This document shows positions 6,495 to 14,998 of a DNA stretch of 64,000 nucleotides, in pieces; the first letter of the stretch is position 1; every line of letters starts with the position of its first letter. The position numbers and the translations under genes are program-made. A model generated the notes under the pieces. It saw nothing but the letters and a program-made list of their open reading frames with translations. It had not been told where the DNA came from and did no database searches. This stretch comes from CASPLG01 sp965120375 (GTDB taxonomy: Bacteria; Bacillota; Clostridia; Oscillospirales; Acutalibacteraceae), in contig CBCPMW010000014.1 in the NCBI GenBank assembly GCA_965120375.1, forward strand, positions 1 through 64,000, in the 5' to 3' direction.

Positions 6495-7213
6495 TATTTG
6501 CAGCAATAGTAGCCGGAGGGATTGGATCTAGAATGAACATAAGTAACATACCCAAACAATTTATGTTACTGGGTGAGAAACCAATTGTAGTTCACACTCT
6601 AGAAAAATTTATTTTATCTGGCAAAATAGATTTTATTTTCGTTGGAGTACATAAAGATTGGGTAGTTTATTTAAATGATTTAATGGAAAAATATAAAATA
6701 GACAGGGAGAGGGTTTTTATATCAGAAGGCGGACATACCAGAAACGAAACCATAATGAATATAATAAATGATGCTGAAGAAAAGTTTGGAGAAAATGAAA
6801 ATCATATTATTATTACTCACGATGCAGTGAGGCCATTTGTAACTTTAAGAATTATAGATGAAAATATAGATGCAGCACTAAAGTATGGAGCGTGCGATAC
6901 AGTTACTCCAGCGGTTGATACAATTATAGAATCTTGTGATGGTGTTGTAGTTTCTTCTGTACCAAACAGAGGAACCTTATACCAAGGCCAAACTCCTCAA
7001 AGTTTTAACATGAAAAAGCTTAAAAATGTATATGTAAGCTTAAAAGATGAGGAAAAAGAAGGTTTAACGGATGCATGTAAAATATTTACTCTTGCAAATG
7101 AACCAGTTTATTTAGTAAAAGGTGAAGCTTCGAATATTAAAATAACAACTTTGGGAGATTATAAAGTAGCGCAAGCAATGGTAAATGAAGAAAAAATTCA
7201 ATTTTTAGTTTAA
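6491..7213 (+). CDS. tarI: Ribitol-5-phosphate cytidylyltransferase-like protein (TarI/IspD family)
   Basis: A 240-residue CTP-dependent nucleotidyltransferase. The N-terminal loop AAIVAGGIGSRM (residues 4-15) and PKQF (21-24) bind CTP; THDAVRPFV and the later GQTPQSF are typical of the IspD/TarI family. IspD (methylerythritol pathway) and TarI (CDP-ribitol synthesis) share these motifs. The next gene is a TarJ-type reductase and the previous one is LicD, so TarI is much the better call. It is translationally coupled to licD by overlap. Confidence 0.85.
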   Translation: MIFAAIVAGGIGSRMNISNIPKQFMLLGEKPIVVHTLEKFILSGKIDFIFVGVHKDWVVYLNDLMEKYKIDRERVFISEGGHTRNETIMNIINDAEEKFGENENHIIITHDAVRPFVTLRIIDENIDAALKYGACDTVTPAVDTIIESCDGVVVSSVPNRGTLYQGQTPQSFNMKKLKNVYVSLKDEEKEGLTDACKIFTLANEPVYLVKGEASNIKITTLGDYKVAQAMVNEEKIQFLV

Positions 7214-7248
7214 AATAATTTTAGAAAGTTTAGAAGGGATGTGAAATC

Positions 7249-8265
7249 TTGATAAATTATGTGTACCAGCTGGTAAGTCCGGGAATGTTTTGTGTAAAGT
7301 ACAGCGATGAAAATATATCTGATAAAGTTGTTGTAAGACCAAAGTATATGGCACTTTGTCACGCGGATCAAAGGTACTATACTGGCAGCAGAGATATAAA
7401 AATATTAAATAAAAAACTTCCAATGGCTTTGATACATGAATGCTGTGGAAAAGTTGTTTATGATAAAACTAACACGTTTAAAGTCGGTCAAAAAGTTGTC
7501 TTAATTCCGAATGTCCCCCCAAAAAATATAGCTTCTGGAATTTATGAAAATTATGCTAAAGGTTCACATTTTTTATCAAGTGGATACGATGGTTTTATGT
7601 GTGAATTTGTTGCTTTAAATCCAGATAGAATAGTTTCGGCTGATAAAGTTGATATGAGGGTAGCTGTAATATGTGAATTCGTAAGCGTAGCAGTTCATGC
7701 GATAAGAAGGTTTAAAAGTGTTATAAGGGAATTTAGTGGTAAAGTTGGTGTTTGGGGAGACGGAAGTTTAGCTTATGTAGTTTGCTGCTGTTTGCAAAGT
7801 ATAGTTCCGGAATTAGATTTATGTGTAGTTGGAAAAAATAAAACGAAACTTTCCCAGTTTGCATTTGTAAAAGAGACTTATCTTGCAGATGATTTACCAA
7901 ATGGTTTTCAGGTAGATTACGCTTTTGAATGTGCGGGTGGGGAAGGAAGTTTTTACGCAATAGATGACATAATTAATTTTATGAGTCCTCAAGGTGCAGC
8001 TATTTTACTCGGAGTAAGTGAGAATAAAGTTCCGATTAACACAAGAGATATACTAGAAAAAGGATTGACTTTTGTTGGATCAAGCAGATCCTCAAGGGAA
8101 GATTTTTTAGATGCAGTTAGATTAATGAAAGATACAAAATTTCAGAAACGGCTTTTTAATATTATAACTCAAGATTCAGATGTTAAGAATATAGACGATA
8201 TCCACAGAGTTTTTAATACTGACCTTAACACACCTTTCAAAACTGTGTTTAAATGGGAAATGTAA
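7249..8265 (+). CDS. tarJ: Ribulose-5-phosphate reductase-like dehydrogenase (TarJ family)
   Basis: A 338-residue medium-chain dehydrogenase. It has the zinc-ligand region with CHADQRYYTG near residue 44, an 'HECCGKVV' segment, and a nucleotide-binding fold around GKVGVWGDGSLAYVV. TarJ-type enzymes reduce ribulose-5-phosphate to ribitol-5-phosphate, which TarI then activates with CTP. The gene starts with TTG behind GAAGGG. Its place straight after the TarI-like gene supports the pairing, although other polyol dehydrogenases share this fold. Confidence 0.83.
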   Translation: MINYVYQLVSPGMFCVKYSDENISDKVVVRPKYMALCHADQRYYTGSRDIKILNKKLPMALIHECCGKVVYDKTNTFKVGQKVVLIPNVPPKNIASGIYENYAKGSHFLSSGYDGFMCEFVALNPDRIVSADKVDMRVAVICEFVSVAVHAIRRFKSVIREFSGKVGVWGDGSLAYVVCCCLQSIVPELDLCVVGKNKTKLSQFAFVKETYLADDLPNGFQVDYAFECAGGEGSFYAIDDIINFMSPQGAAILLGVSENKVPINTRDILEKGLTFVGSSRSSREDFLDAVRLMKDTKFQKRLFNIITQDSDVKNIDDIHRVFNTDLNTPFKTVFKWEM

Positions 8266-8305
8266 TTTTAAAATTTAGAAAATCTTAAGAAGGGAGAAGG
8301 ATTAA

Positions 8306-9292
8306 TTGGCAAAAATAAGCATAATAGTTCCAGTTTATAATGTGAAAAATTATCTAAGTAAGTGTGTTGACTCTATACTTTCTCAGACTTTTAAGGATTT
8401 TGAACTTATTTTAGTAGATGATGGTTCTACAGATGGAAGTGAAAAAATTTGCCTAGAATATGAAAAAAAAGATAAAAGAGTAAAAGTTTTTCATAAAGAG
8501 AATGGGGGACTTAGCAGTGCTAGAAATTTTGGAATTAAATTTTCGATGGGAGAATTTTTGGGTTTTGTTGACAGCGATGATTACATAGAAAAAGATATGT
8601 ATGAGACCCTTTATAATGATATCTGTGAATATGAGGCTGACATAGCTGTGTGTGGTCTTTGCGACGTATATGGGAATTCTTTTGTTTATAATAAGAATAA
8701 AATAAAAAGGTGCGCTTTAGAAAAAGTAGAAGCATATAAGTTGGTACTTGAAAGTAAAATATTGTCAGTTAGTGCAGTAAATAAATTATATAAAAGAAGT
8801 TTATTTGATAAATTTTTGTACCCTGAAGGAAAAACTTATGAAGATGCATATTTAACCCCGTCTTTGTTTTATGCGTCGGAAAAAGTAGCATATAATCCGG
8901 CAGTCAAGTATTATTATGTTCACAGATCTAGCAGCATAACAACTGATAAATTTAAAATTTCAGATTTTTGCGTAATAGAAGCATACAGTGTGCACCTTAA
9001 ATTTGTACGAGAGAATGTACCAAATCTTGAAAATCAAGCAAAGTCTAGATATTTGTGGGCAAATATGGTTGTACTTGATAAACTTATAAAAGGAGATTGG
9101 CCATTAAAATCAGATGAAAATAAATTTTTTACAAAAATTCTAAATGAAATTAGGTCAAACATTTGGTTTATTTTGAAAAGTCCGTTTTTTTCTCTAAAAA
9201 GAAAAATTTCAACGATAGTTTTATTTCTAAATTCAAGAATTTATAGAAAAATTGTCCTTTTTAGTTTAAAAAAGAAGTTTAAACCAGCATAA
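8306..9292 (+). CDS. Glycosyltransferase family 2
   Basis: A 328-residue GT-A enzyme. The motifs are textbook: ISIIVPVYNV (residues 4-13), LVDDGSTDGS (36-45), NGGLSSARN (66-74) and the metal-binding VDSDDYI (88-94). There is no long membrane segment; the C-terminal region is basic and may lie on the membrane. The start is TTG behind GAAGGGAGAAGG. It probably builds the repeat unit of the same polysaccharide. Donor and acceptor unknown. Confidence 0.88.
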   Translation: MAKISIIVPVYNVKNYLSKCVDSILSQTFKDFELILVDDGSTDGSEKICLEYEKKDKRVKVFHKENGGLSSARNFGIKFSMGEFLGFVDSDDYIEKDMYETLYNDICEYEADIAVCGLCDVYGNSFVYNKNKIKRCALEKVEAYKLVLESKILSVSAVNKLYKRSLFDKFLYPEGKTYEDAYLTPSLFYASEKVAYNPAVKYYYVHRSSSITTDKFKISDFCVIEAYSVHLKFVRENVPNLENQAKSRYLWANMVVLDKLIKGDWPLKSDENKFFTKILNEIRSNIWFILKSPFFSLKRKISTIVLFLNSRIYRKIVLFSLKKKFKPA

Positions 9293-9313
9293 AATTTAAA
9301 GGAACGAAATAAT

Positions 9314-10408
9314 ATGAAGAATATATGTTTTTTATGTTTTTGTGTATCAGAACACGGAGGCGTGAATAGAGCAGTTACTTCTCTATGTAATGAGCTTGTA
9401 AAATCAGAAAATTACAAAGTACATATTCTATCTATTTGTGAATCAGATAATAAGCCTTACTATAAACTAGATGATAATATACTAGTTGATTATATTGGAG
9501 CAGATACAAAATGGAGACTTAGAAAAGTTGCATTATTTTCTTTTTTTAGGTTAGTTCGATATTTAAAAAGAAACAAGATAGATATTTTGTTTATGGTGGG
9601 TCACTATACTCCAGTTGTTGCTCTTTTTACGAAATTATTTGTCAGATGTAAATTTGTCTTTTGTGATCACGGAGCAATTCAAAATCAAATTAGTGACAGA
9701 AAGGCTACTACGTTCAGGAAAGTTGCGAGTAAAATTAGTGACAAAACAGTAGTTCTAACCAGAAGGTCAAAGGAATTTTACGAAAAAAAGTTTAAATACA
9801 ATGCTGGGAAAATAGAATATATTTATAATTTTTTAGACGAAAATACTGTTAGTTTTGCGGGAAAGTATAATGTAGAATCGAAAAAAATTCTGTCAGTTGG
9901 GTTGGTTCGGCCGGAAAAAGGGTACGATATGTTGGTGTTTATAGCTGAAAAAGTTTTAAAAATGCACCCAGATTGGCAATGGCATGTTTATGGCGGAGGG
10001 AAAGATTTGGATAAATTTAGAGATAAATCAAAAAGTCTTGGTCTAGAAAATAGGTTAATTTTTAAAGGATCAGTTGACAATATATACGAAGTTTACAAAG
10101 AGTATTCTATATACGTCATGACTTCATACAGAGAAGGACTACCGATTGTTTTACTAGAAGCGAAAGCAAATGGACTTCCTGTTGTGAGTTTTGACTGTAA
10201 GACTGGTCCAGCTGAAATAGTAAGAAATAATATAGACGGATATTTGATAGAATGTTATGACAAGGATAAAATGGCAAATAAAATTTCAGATTTAATAGAG
10301 AATAAAAATTTACGGATAGAGATTTCTAATCGAAGTAAAGAAAATTTAATTGATTTTGATAAAGAAACTATAGTTAACAAGTGGAAAAATTTAATTTGTG
10401 AAATTTAA
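9314..10408 (+). CDS. Glycosyltransferase family 4 (GT-B fold)
   Basis: A 364-residue retaining glycosyltransferase. The N-terminal half has the acceptor-side loop EHGGVNRAV (about residues 13-21). The donor half starts at SVGLVRPEKGYD and holds the E-x7-E region TSYREGLPIVLLEAKANG, with the general nucleotide-sugar binding GLPVVSFDCKTGPAEIV. It lies within the polysaccharide operon, 21 nt after the GT2 gene, with a ribosome binding site AAAGGA. Substrate unknown. Confidence 0.88.
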   Translation: MKNICFLCFCVSEHGGVNRAVTSLCNELVKSENYKVHILSICESDNKPYYKLDDNILVDYIGADTKWRLRKVALFSFFRLVRYLKRNKIDILFMVGHYTPVVALFTKLFVRCKFVFCDHGAIQNQISDRKATTFRKVASKISDKTVVLTRRSKEFYEKKFKYNAGKIEYIYNFLDENTVSFAGKYNVESKKILSVGLVRPEKGYDMLVFIAEKVLKMHPDWQWHVYGGGKDLDKFRDKSKSLGLENRLIFKGSVDNIYEVYKEYSIYVMTSYREGLPIVLLEAKANGLPVVSFDCKTGPAEIVRNNIDGYLIECYDKDKMANKISDLIENKNLRIEISNRSKENLIDFDKETIVNKWKNLICEI

Positions 10409-10426
10409 GAGAGGATTTTAAAAAAT

Positions 10427-11935
10427 ATGCTTAGATTTTTTAGATATTTACTGGCGCTTGGCTCGGTTTTCTTGTTTGCAATAGGGAAACAGTACGCTTT
10501 CCTTAATGTTCAGCTTGTAGGTATCTTGCTGTTTTGGATTGTAAATATTTTATATAGTTTTGACTGTATACGCAAAAGAATCTATTTTCTTATGTTTAAC
10601 TTAACGTTTTTTGGGTTCCTTATAGCTCGTCCAGCGATTAGTCTTTTTATCGGTAGAGAGTGGTATAATTTTGATATTGAAAGTGTTAATTTTGCTCTAA
10701 ACTCAATTATGATATCGCTTGTTTTTATGCTTTTAGGGTATTTTATATGTGATAAAAAAATTAGTAAAAACGAGGAAAAGTTTGATGTTTATAATATTTT
10801 TAAAAAGAGACCGGTTGAAGAAGGATATTTTGAAAAATTTGAAAGATCATCTTTTGTTTTTAATCTAAGAATTGTATCACTAATCTTGTTTTTTATAGGA
10901 ATTTTGTTTTTTTCAATTGCTGAATTAGAAAAATTATTATTTATGAGGTCTAAAAACTATGTTGAATACTATGTTTCTTTCGAGACAAAACTGCCATATC
11001 TAGTAACTGTAATTGCAAGTATGAGTAAATATTTTTTATGTTTGTTTTTGTCGACTTTACCACCAAAGAGATTAGCAGTTTTTCCTCTTTTTATTTATGT
11101 AATTGCAGCTGTTCCATCACTTTTGATAGGAATTAGAAATCCGATTGTACTAAATTTAATATTTGTATTTTTATACTATTTTACAAGAGATTCGGTAAAC
11201 CATTTTAGCAACTTAAAAAATAAAGAGAAATGGTTGACGCGAGTAGAATGGACAATTATAATTTTGTCTGCCCCTATGTGTTTAATTTTTTTAGGATTGT
11301 ATAACTATATTCGGCAAGGGTATGAAACTGAAAGTATGAGTCTTTTTGGGATTATTTTAGACTTATTTTATAAACAAGGAGTCTCTTTTGATGTTCTTTG
11401 TATCGGACACGGCAGTATAGACAAGATAGAAAATACAGGTTTTACAAATTATACTTTTGGAGGGATAATAGATTATTTTACTCACGGAAAACTGGCACAA
11501 GTTCTTTGGGGAGCAAAATCTCTTGGGAATGGAAACAATTTAGATATGGCGCTTTATAGTAATAGTTTTTCGCACAGAATGTCTTATGTATCCCGAGGAG
11601 ATGAATATTTGCAAGGACACGGATGGGGATCTTCTTATATTTTAGAGACTTATGCGGATTTTGGTTATTTAGGAGTAGTGGTGTTTAATATCTTTTTAGG
11701 TATGCTTTTTGCATATATGTTTCGTCTTATGAATAAAGGAAGCTTGAGATTTAGTATAGCATTAGCTATACTTATGGGTATATACTTTTGTCCTAGAGAC
11801 TCTGCTCTTGGATGGTTAAATTTCTTGTTTTATATACAGTTTTTGGCTGCAATTACATTTGGGGTATTTGCTTCAGATATGCTAATAAAAGAATACAGTA
11901 GAAGAAATTATATCCTTGAAAATGTAAAAAAATAA
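10427..11935 (+). CDS. Oligosaccharide repeat-unit polymerase (Wzy-like)
   Basis: A 502-residue integral membrane protein with about eleven or twelve hydrophobic segments and a long extracytoplasmic part in the C-terminal third (about residues 310-410). Wzy proteins vary in sequence but share this topology. The region GHGWGSSYILETYADFGYLG resembles the conserved area of O-antigen polymerases. Its place between glycosyltransferases and a Wzz/CpsC-like gene supports the call. It would join lipid-linked repeat units on the outer face of the membrane. RBS AGAGAGG. Confidence 0.8.
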   Translation: MLRFFRYLLALGSVFLFAIGKQYAFLNVQLVGILLFWIVNILYSFDCIRKRIYFLMFNLTFFGFLIARPAISLFIGREWYNFDIESVNFALNSIMISLVFMLLGYFICDKKISKNEEKFDVYNIFKKRPVEEGYFEKFERSSFVFNLRIVSLILFFIGILFFSIAELEKLLFMRSKNYVEYYVSFETKLPYLVTVIASMSKYFLCLFLSTLPPKRLAVFPLFIYVIAAVPSLLIGIRNPIVLNLIFVFLYYFTRDSVNHFSNLKNKEKWLTRVEWTIIILSAPMCLIFLGLYNYIRQGYETESMSLFGIILDLFYKQGVSFDVLCIGHGSIDKIENTGFTNYTFGGIIDYFTHGKLAQVLWGAKSLGNGNNLDMALYSNSFSHRMSYVSRGDEYLQGHGWGSSYILETYADFGYLGVVVFNIFLGMLFAYMFRLMNKGSLRFSIALAILMGIYFCPRDSALGWLNFLFYIQFLAAITFGVFASDMLIKEYSRRNYILENVKK

Positions 11936-11955
11936 AATTAAGAGAGGAACATATT

Positions 11956-12801
11956 ATGTTTGAAAATTTTGGATTAATTGATGTTTTTTATGGGTTTAGG
12001 AAATATAAGTTTTTATTTAGTGCAATGACTGCAGTATTTTCTTTTTTTCTTATATTTAGTCTGATGCGTACAATAAAAAAATCCAGTGAAAATAGTGAAG
12101 CAAATCAAGATGACATATGTATATCTTCAGCTTCGTATTATATAGAACCGAATGATGAAATTTTAGGGATTTCTGATTCTAACCTTTATAGAACCATGCC
12201 GGACGACTATATAGCTGTACTGAACGCAGATTTTTGTAAAGAATATATCTTAAATAAGTTGATTTCAATTTATACAAGCCAGTTTATAATAGAAAACAGT
12301 GGTCTTAGTCAAAAAATGGATAAAAGTCAGGCTCTTACCATAAATTCTATAAGTGAGCTTTATTTTGCAAAAAGAGCAAGTGCAGCAATGGTAGTTGATA
12401 TAAATTCGATGACTTATAGTAAAGAATTGTCCGAGAGTATATTAAATATTTTTCATGAATTTTTAAGTACAAACATTAATTCAGTTATAAAAAATTCGTC
12501 TATAAAACTTTCTGGGCGTGCTGATAAAGCCATAAAATCATCTGAAATTTCGCTGGAAAATATAGATAAGAGTGATAAGAGAAATATAGTGAAAACTCCA
12601 ACAGTTAACAAAATTAGTATTAAATCAATTGTAAAAAATGTGTTAATTCCACTCTTTCTTTTAGTGATAGTATTTACAGCTTTTGTGGTTGGGTTAGGGC
12701 TTTTGAATCCGACACTGAACAGTATTTCAGATTTTAGTAAATATAATGTTATGGTAATTGGAGAGATAAAAAACTATACGAAGATAAAGGGGAAAAAATA
12801 A
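11956..12801 (+). CDS. Chain-length / co-polymerase protein (Wzz-CpsC-like)
   Basis: A 281-residue protein with two membrane segments, at about residues 18-37 and 217-243, flanking an extracytoplasmic domain. This is the CpsC/CapA topology of polysaccharide co-polymerases that control chain length. The loop is shorter and more Ser/Asn-rich than usual. No Pro-rich motif is obvious before the second membrane segment apart from TPTVNK. The next gene starts immediately after its stop and encodes the degenerate CpsD-like partner. Confidence 0.75.
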   Translation: MFENFGLIDVFYGFRKYKFLFSAMTAVFSFFLIFSLMRTIKKSSENSEANQDDICISSASYYIEPNDEILGISDSNLYRTMPDDYIAVLNADFCKEYILNKLISIYTSQFIIENSGLSQKMDKSQALTINSISELYFAKRASAAMVVDINSMTYSKELSESILNIFHEFLSTNINSVIKNSSIKLSGRADKAIKSSEISLENIDKSDKRNIVKTPTVNKISIKSIVKNVLIPLFLLVIVFTAFVVGLGLLNPTLNSISDFSKYNVMVIGEIKNYTKIKGKK

Positions 12802-13263
12802 ATGTTTGGAATTGGTTTTAAGGCGAGAGATAGTTTTAACGAATCGATAAAATATATATCTAATTCTATAATTAAAATTTCTCAGGATGGGAATGGAAAC
12901 GTTATAGGGCTTTCTAGTAGTAGACCTGAAAAGCAGTACAAGCTTTTATTTTGTAAAGAAATAGAAGAAAAAATAAAAGAAAAAAATCTAAAAGTAAAAT
13001 TTTTAGATTTTGAGAATAAAAATGATAAAATTGATTGTGTTAAATCTTTTATAAATAAAGAGAAAGAAAATAATGATATTGTTTTTGTAAATATTCCATC
13101 TGTATCGTTTTTTGCAGACAGTGTAGAGTACGCAAAATTGTGCGACCGTGTTATACTTTTGGAGAAATATATGTATTCAACATACAAAGATTATGAGGAA
13201 AGTATTATTCGTTTAAAGTCATTTGGGGTTCGTTTGGAAGGAGTAATTGCATACGGGAAATAA
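12802..13263 (+). CDS. Degenerate CpsD/CapB-like P-loop protein, Walker A lost
   Basis: A 153-residue protein aligned by position and pattern with the autokinase CpsD. Family members have a Walker A motif after the first strand; here the equivalent stretch reads GLSSSRPEKQYK (residues 36-47), with no GxGKS/T. The later strand DIVFVNIPSVSFFADSVEYAK occupies the place of the Walker A' / 'D-T-P-P' segment, with its Asp and Pro changed. The Tyr-rich C-terminal tail is missing and the protein is about 70 residues shorter than CpsD. ATP binding and kinase activity are therefore unlikely. It may act as a structural partner of the co-polymerase, or be decaying. Confidence 0.65.
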   Translation: MFGIGFKARDSFNESIKYISNSIIKISQDGNGNVIGLSSSRPEKQYKLLFCKEIEEKIKEKNLKVKFLDFENKNDKIDCVKSFINKEKENNDIVFVNIPSVSFFADSVEYAKLCDRVILLEKYMYSTYKDYEESIIRLKSFGVRLEGVIAYGK

Positions 13264-13330
13264 ATCTTAGAATTAAATTTTAAATTTGGATACGAAAATG
13301 TAGTTTTTAATGGAGAGGAGGTAGTATGTT

Positions 13331-14998
13331 TTGTTATTGCTACTTTCTTTGGCTATGTATGTTATACAAGTTTTTCTTCCGTTTTTAGGTCTTATAATCA
13401 TCTATAGTTGTTTTAAGTCTATAAAAGTTGGAATTAGAGAGAGGCGACCTCTTTTGATGCTTGTTAATAAACGTACAAGAGAGAAAATGCCTGTTATGTT
13501 TTGGGAAAATTCTATCGGAAGAAATAAAAGCTCAGATATTGTTCTTGACTTTATGTCCGTTTCAAGAAACCATGCGGTTATTTTTCGTAGAAATGAAGGA
13601 TGGTTTATTCGTGACACGAATTCAAAAACCGGGACATATGTAAATGGATCGGAAGTTGAAAAAAGAGTTCGGGTTAATATTAATGATGTTATCAATATAG
13701 GTGGAATAGATTTAGTTTTGAAGACTGCAGAAAAAAATCGTGAGAAAGAAAGAGAAAATCTTTTTAAAAACAGTAAAGGTTTTTACATTTCTTCCGGTAG
13801 TTTACTTTTTCTAGTTATAGTTTTTCATTTTTTTGCATCAGTGACAGCATGTTTTAACAGCCAGTTATTTTTGGAACCTGTTATAGCTTTGTTATCAGTT
13901 TCTTCCATTGGTATTGTAAGTTTTACTTCTGTGAAATATTTTTTCAAGCAAGTAAACTTTGAAGTAGAGACAATAGGACTGTTTCTTAGTGGAATAGGAA
14001 TTATAACATTAAGTACAGTTGATATTCATGCTGTATATATCCAGAGTATGGCTATGATTATTGGAATTGTTGTTTTCTATTTTATGATAATGTTTATGAA
14101 AGATCCTGATAAGGCGATGAAATTCAGATTAGTTGCAATGGTTTTAGCCATTTTTTTGTTTTCTTTAAATATTATATTTGGAAAAATAAAAAATGGAGCA
14201 CAAAATTGGATTGATTTTTATGGTTTTTCTCTGCAACCTTCTGAGTTTATTAAGGTAGCTTTTGTTTTTGTAGGAGCGTCGACTCTTGAACACCTTCAGA
14301 CAGCAAAAAATATTACAGGGTTTATAATATTTTCTCTATTTTGTATAGTTTCGCTTTTCATTATAGGTGATTTTGGTACGGCATGTATATTTTTCTTTAC
14401 ATTTCTAGTAATTGCTTTTTTAAGGTCTGGGAGTATACAAACTATGATGCTCTTTATTGTTTCGGCAATTTTAGGTGGTTTTATGGTAGCTTACTTTAAA
14501 CCTTACATAGTTCAAAGGTTTTCTGTATGGAGGCATGTTTGGGAGAATGCGAATGACTTAGGTTACCAACAAACAAGGGTACTTTCCTATTTAGCGAGCG
14601 GTGGACTTTTTGGAATAGGGATAGGTAAAGGATATCTAAAAAATGTTTTTGCATCTTCAAGTGACCTTATGTTTGGGGTTATTTGCGAAGAATGGGGAAT
14701 TTTAATAGGTTTAACTGTAGCTGTTTGTATACTTAGTATTTGTTTTGTTGCAAGAAAGTTTGGTTTTACAAGTAGGTCTTCTTTTTATTTTATTGCGTCT
14801 TGTGCTGCGTCTAGTATGTTAGTATTTCAGATGAGTTTAAATGTGTTTGGGTCGACTGACATTTTACCTTTAACTGGGGTAACTTTACCATTTGTGAGTT
14901 TGGGTGGTTCAAGTATGGTATGTGTATGGGGACTACTTGCTTTTATAAAAATATCCGATGAAAGAACATATGCAGTTAGAGGGGAAGAAAAAACATGA
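13331..14998 (+). CDS. FHA-SEDS fusion: FtsW/RodA-family glycosyltransferase with FHA domain
   Basis: A 555-residue protein. Residues 1-25 are a membrane segment. An FHA domain spans about 45-130, with its phosphothreonine-binding signature SIGRN (61-65), SRNH (78-81) and NSKTGTYVNG. The rest is a multi-span SEDS polymerase: GAQNWIDFYGFSLQPSEF, DFGTACIF, a GYQQ...SGGLFGIGIGKG loop and the final LPFVSLGGSS. The Asp of SSSDLMF (D445) fits the catalytic Asp of RodA/FtsW. SEDS proteins polymerise glycan strands from lipid II with a class B PBP, which is the next gene (4-nt overlap). FHA domains bind phosphothreonine, so the polymerase is probably controlled by a Ser/Thr kinase, not seen here. The start is TTG behind AGGAGG. 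Confidence 0.9.
   Translation: MLLLLSLAMYVIQVFLPFLGLIIIYSCFKSIKVGIRERRPLLMLVNKRTREKMPVMFWENSIGRNKSSDIVLDFMSVSRNHAVIFRRNEGWFIRDTNSKTGTYVNGSEVEKRVRVNINDVINIGGIDLVLKTAEKNREKERENLFKNSKGFYISSGSLLFLVIVFHFFASVTACFNSQLFLEPVIALLSVSSIGIVSFTSVKYFFKQVNFEVETIGLFLSGIGIITLSTVDIHAVYIQSMAMIIGIVVFYFMIMFMKDPDKAMKFRLVAMVLAIFLFSLNIIFGKIKNGAQNWIDFYGFSLQPSEFIKVAFVFVGASTLEHLQTAKNITGFIIFSLFCIVSLFIIGDFGTACIFFFTFLVIAFLRSGSIQTMMLFIVSAILGGFMVAYFKPYIVQRFSVWRHVWENANDLGYQQTRVLSYLASGGLFGIGIGKGYLKNVFASSSDLMFGVICEEWGILIGLTVAVCILSICFVARKFGFTSRSSFYFIASCAASSMLVFQMSLNVFGSTDILPLTGVTLPFVSLGGSSMVCVWGLLAFIKISDERTYAVRGEEKT

Noticed and set aside
6491..7213. IspD of the methylerythritol phosphate pathway
   Set aside because: Motifs fit both, but the TarJ-like gene downstream and LicD upstream point to TarI; no ispF nearby.
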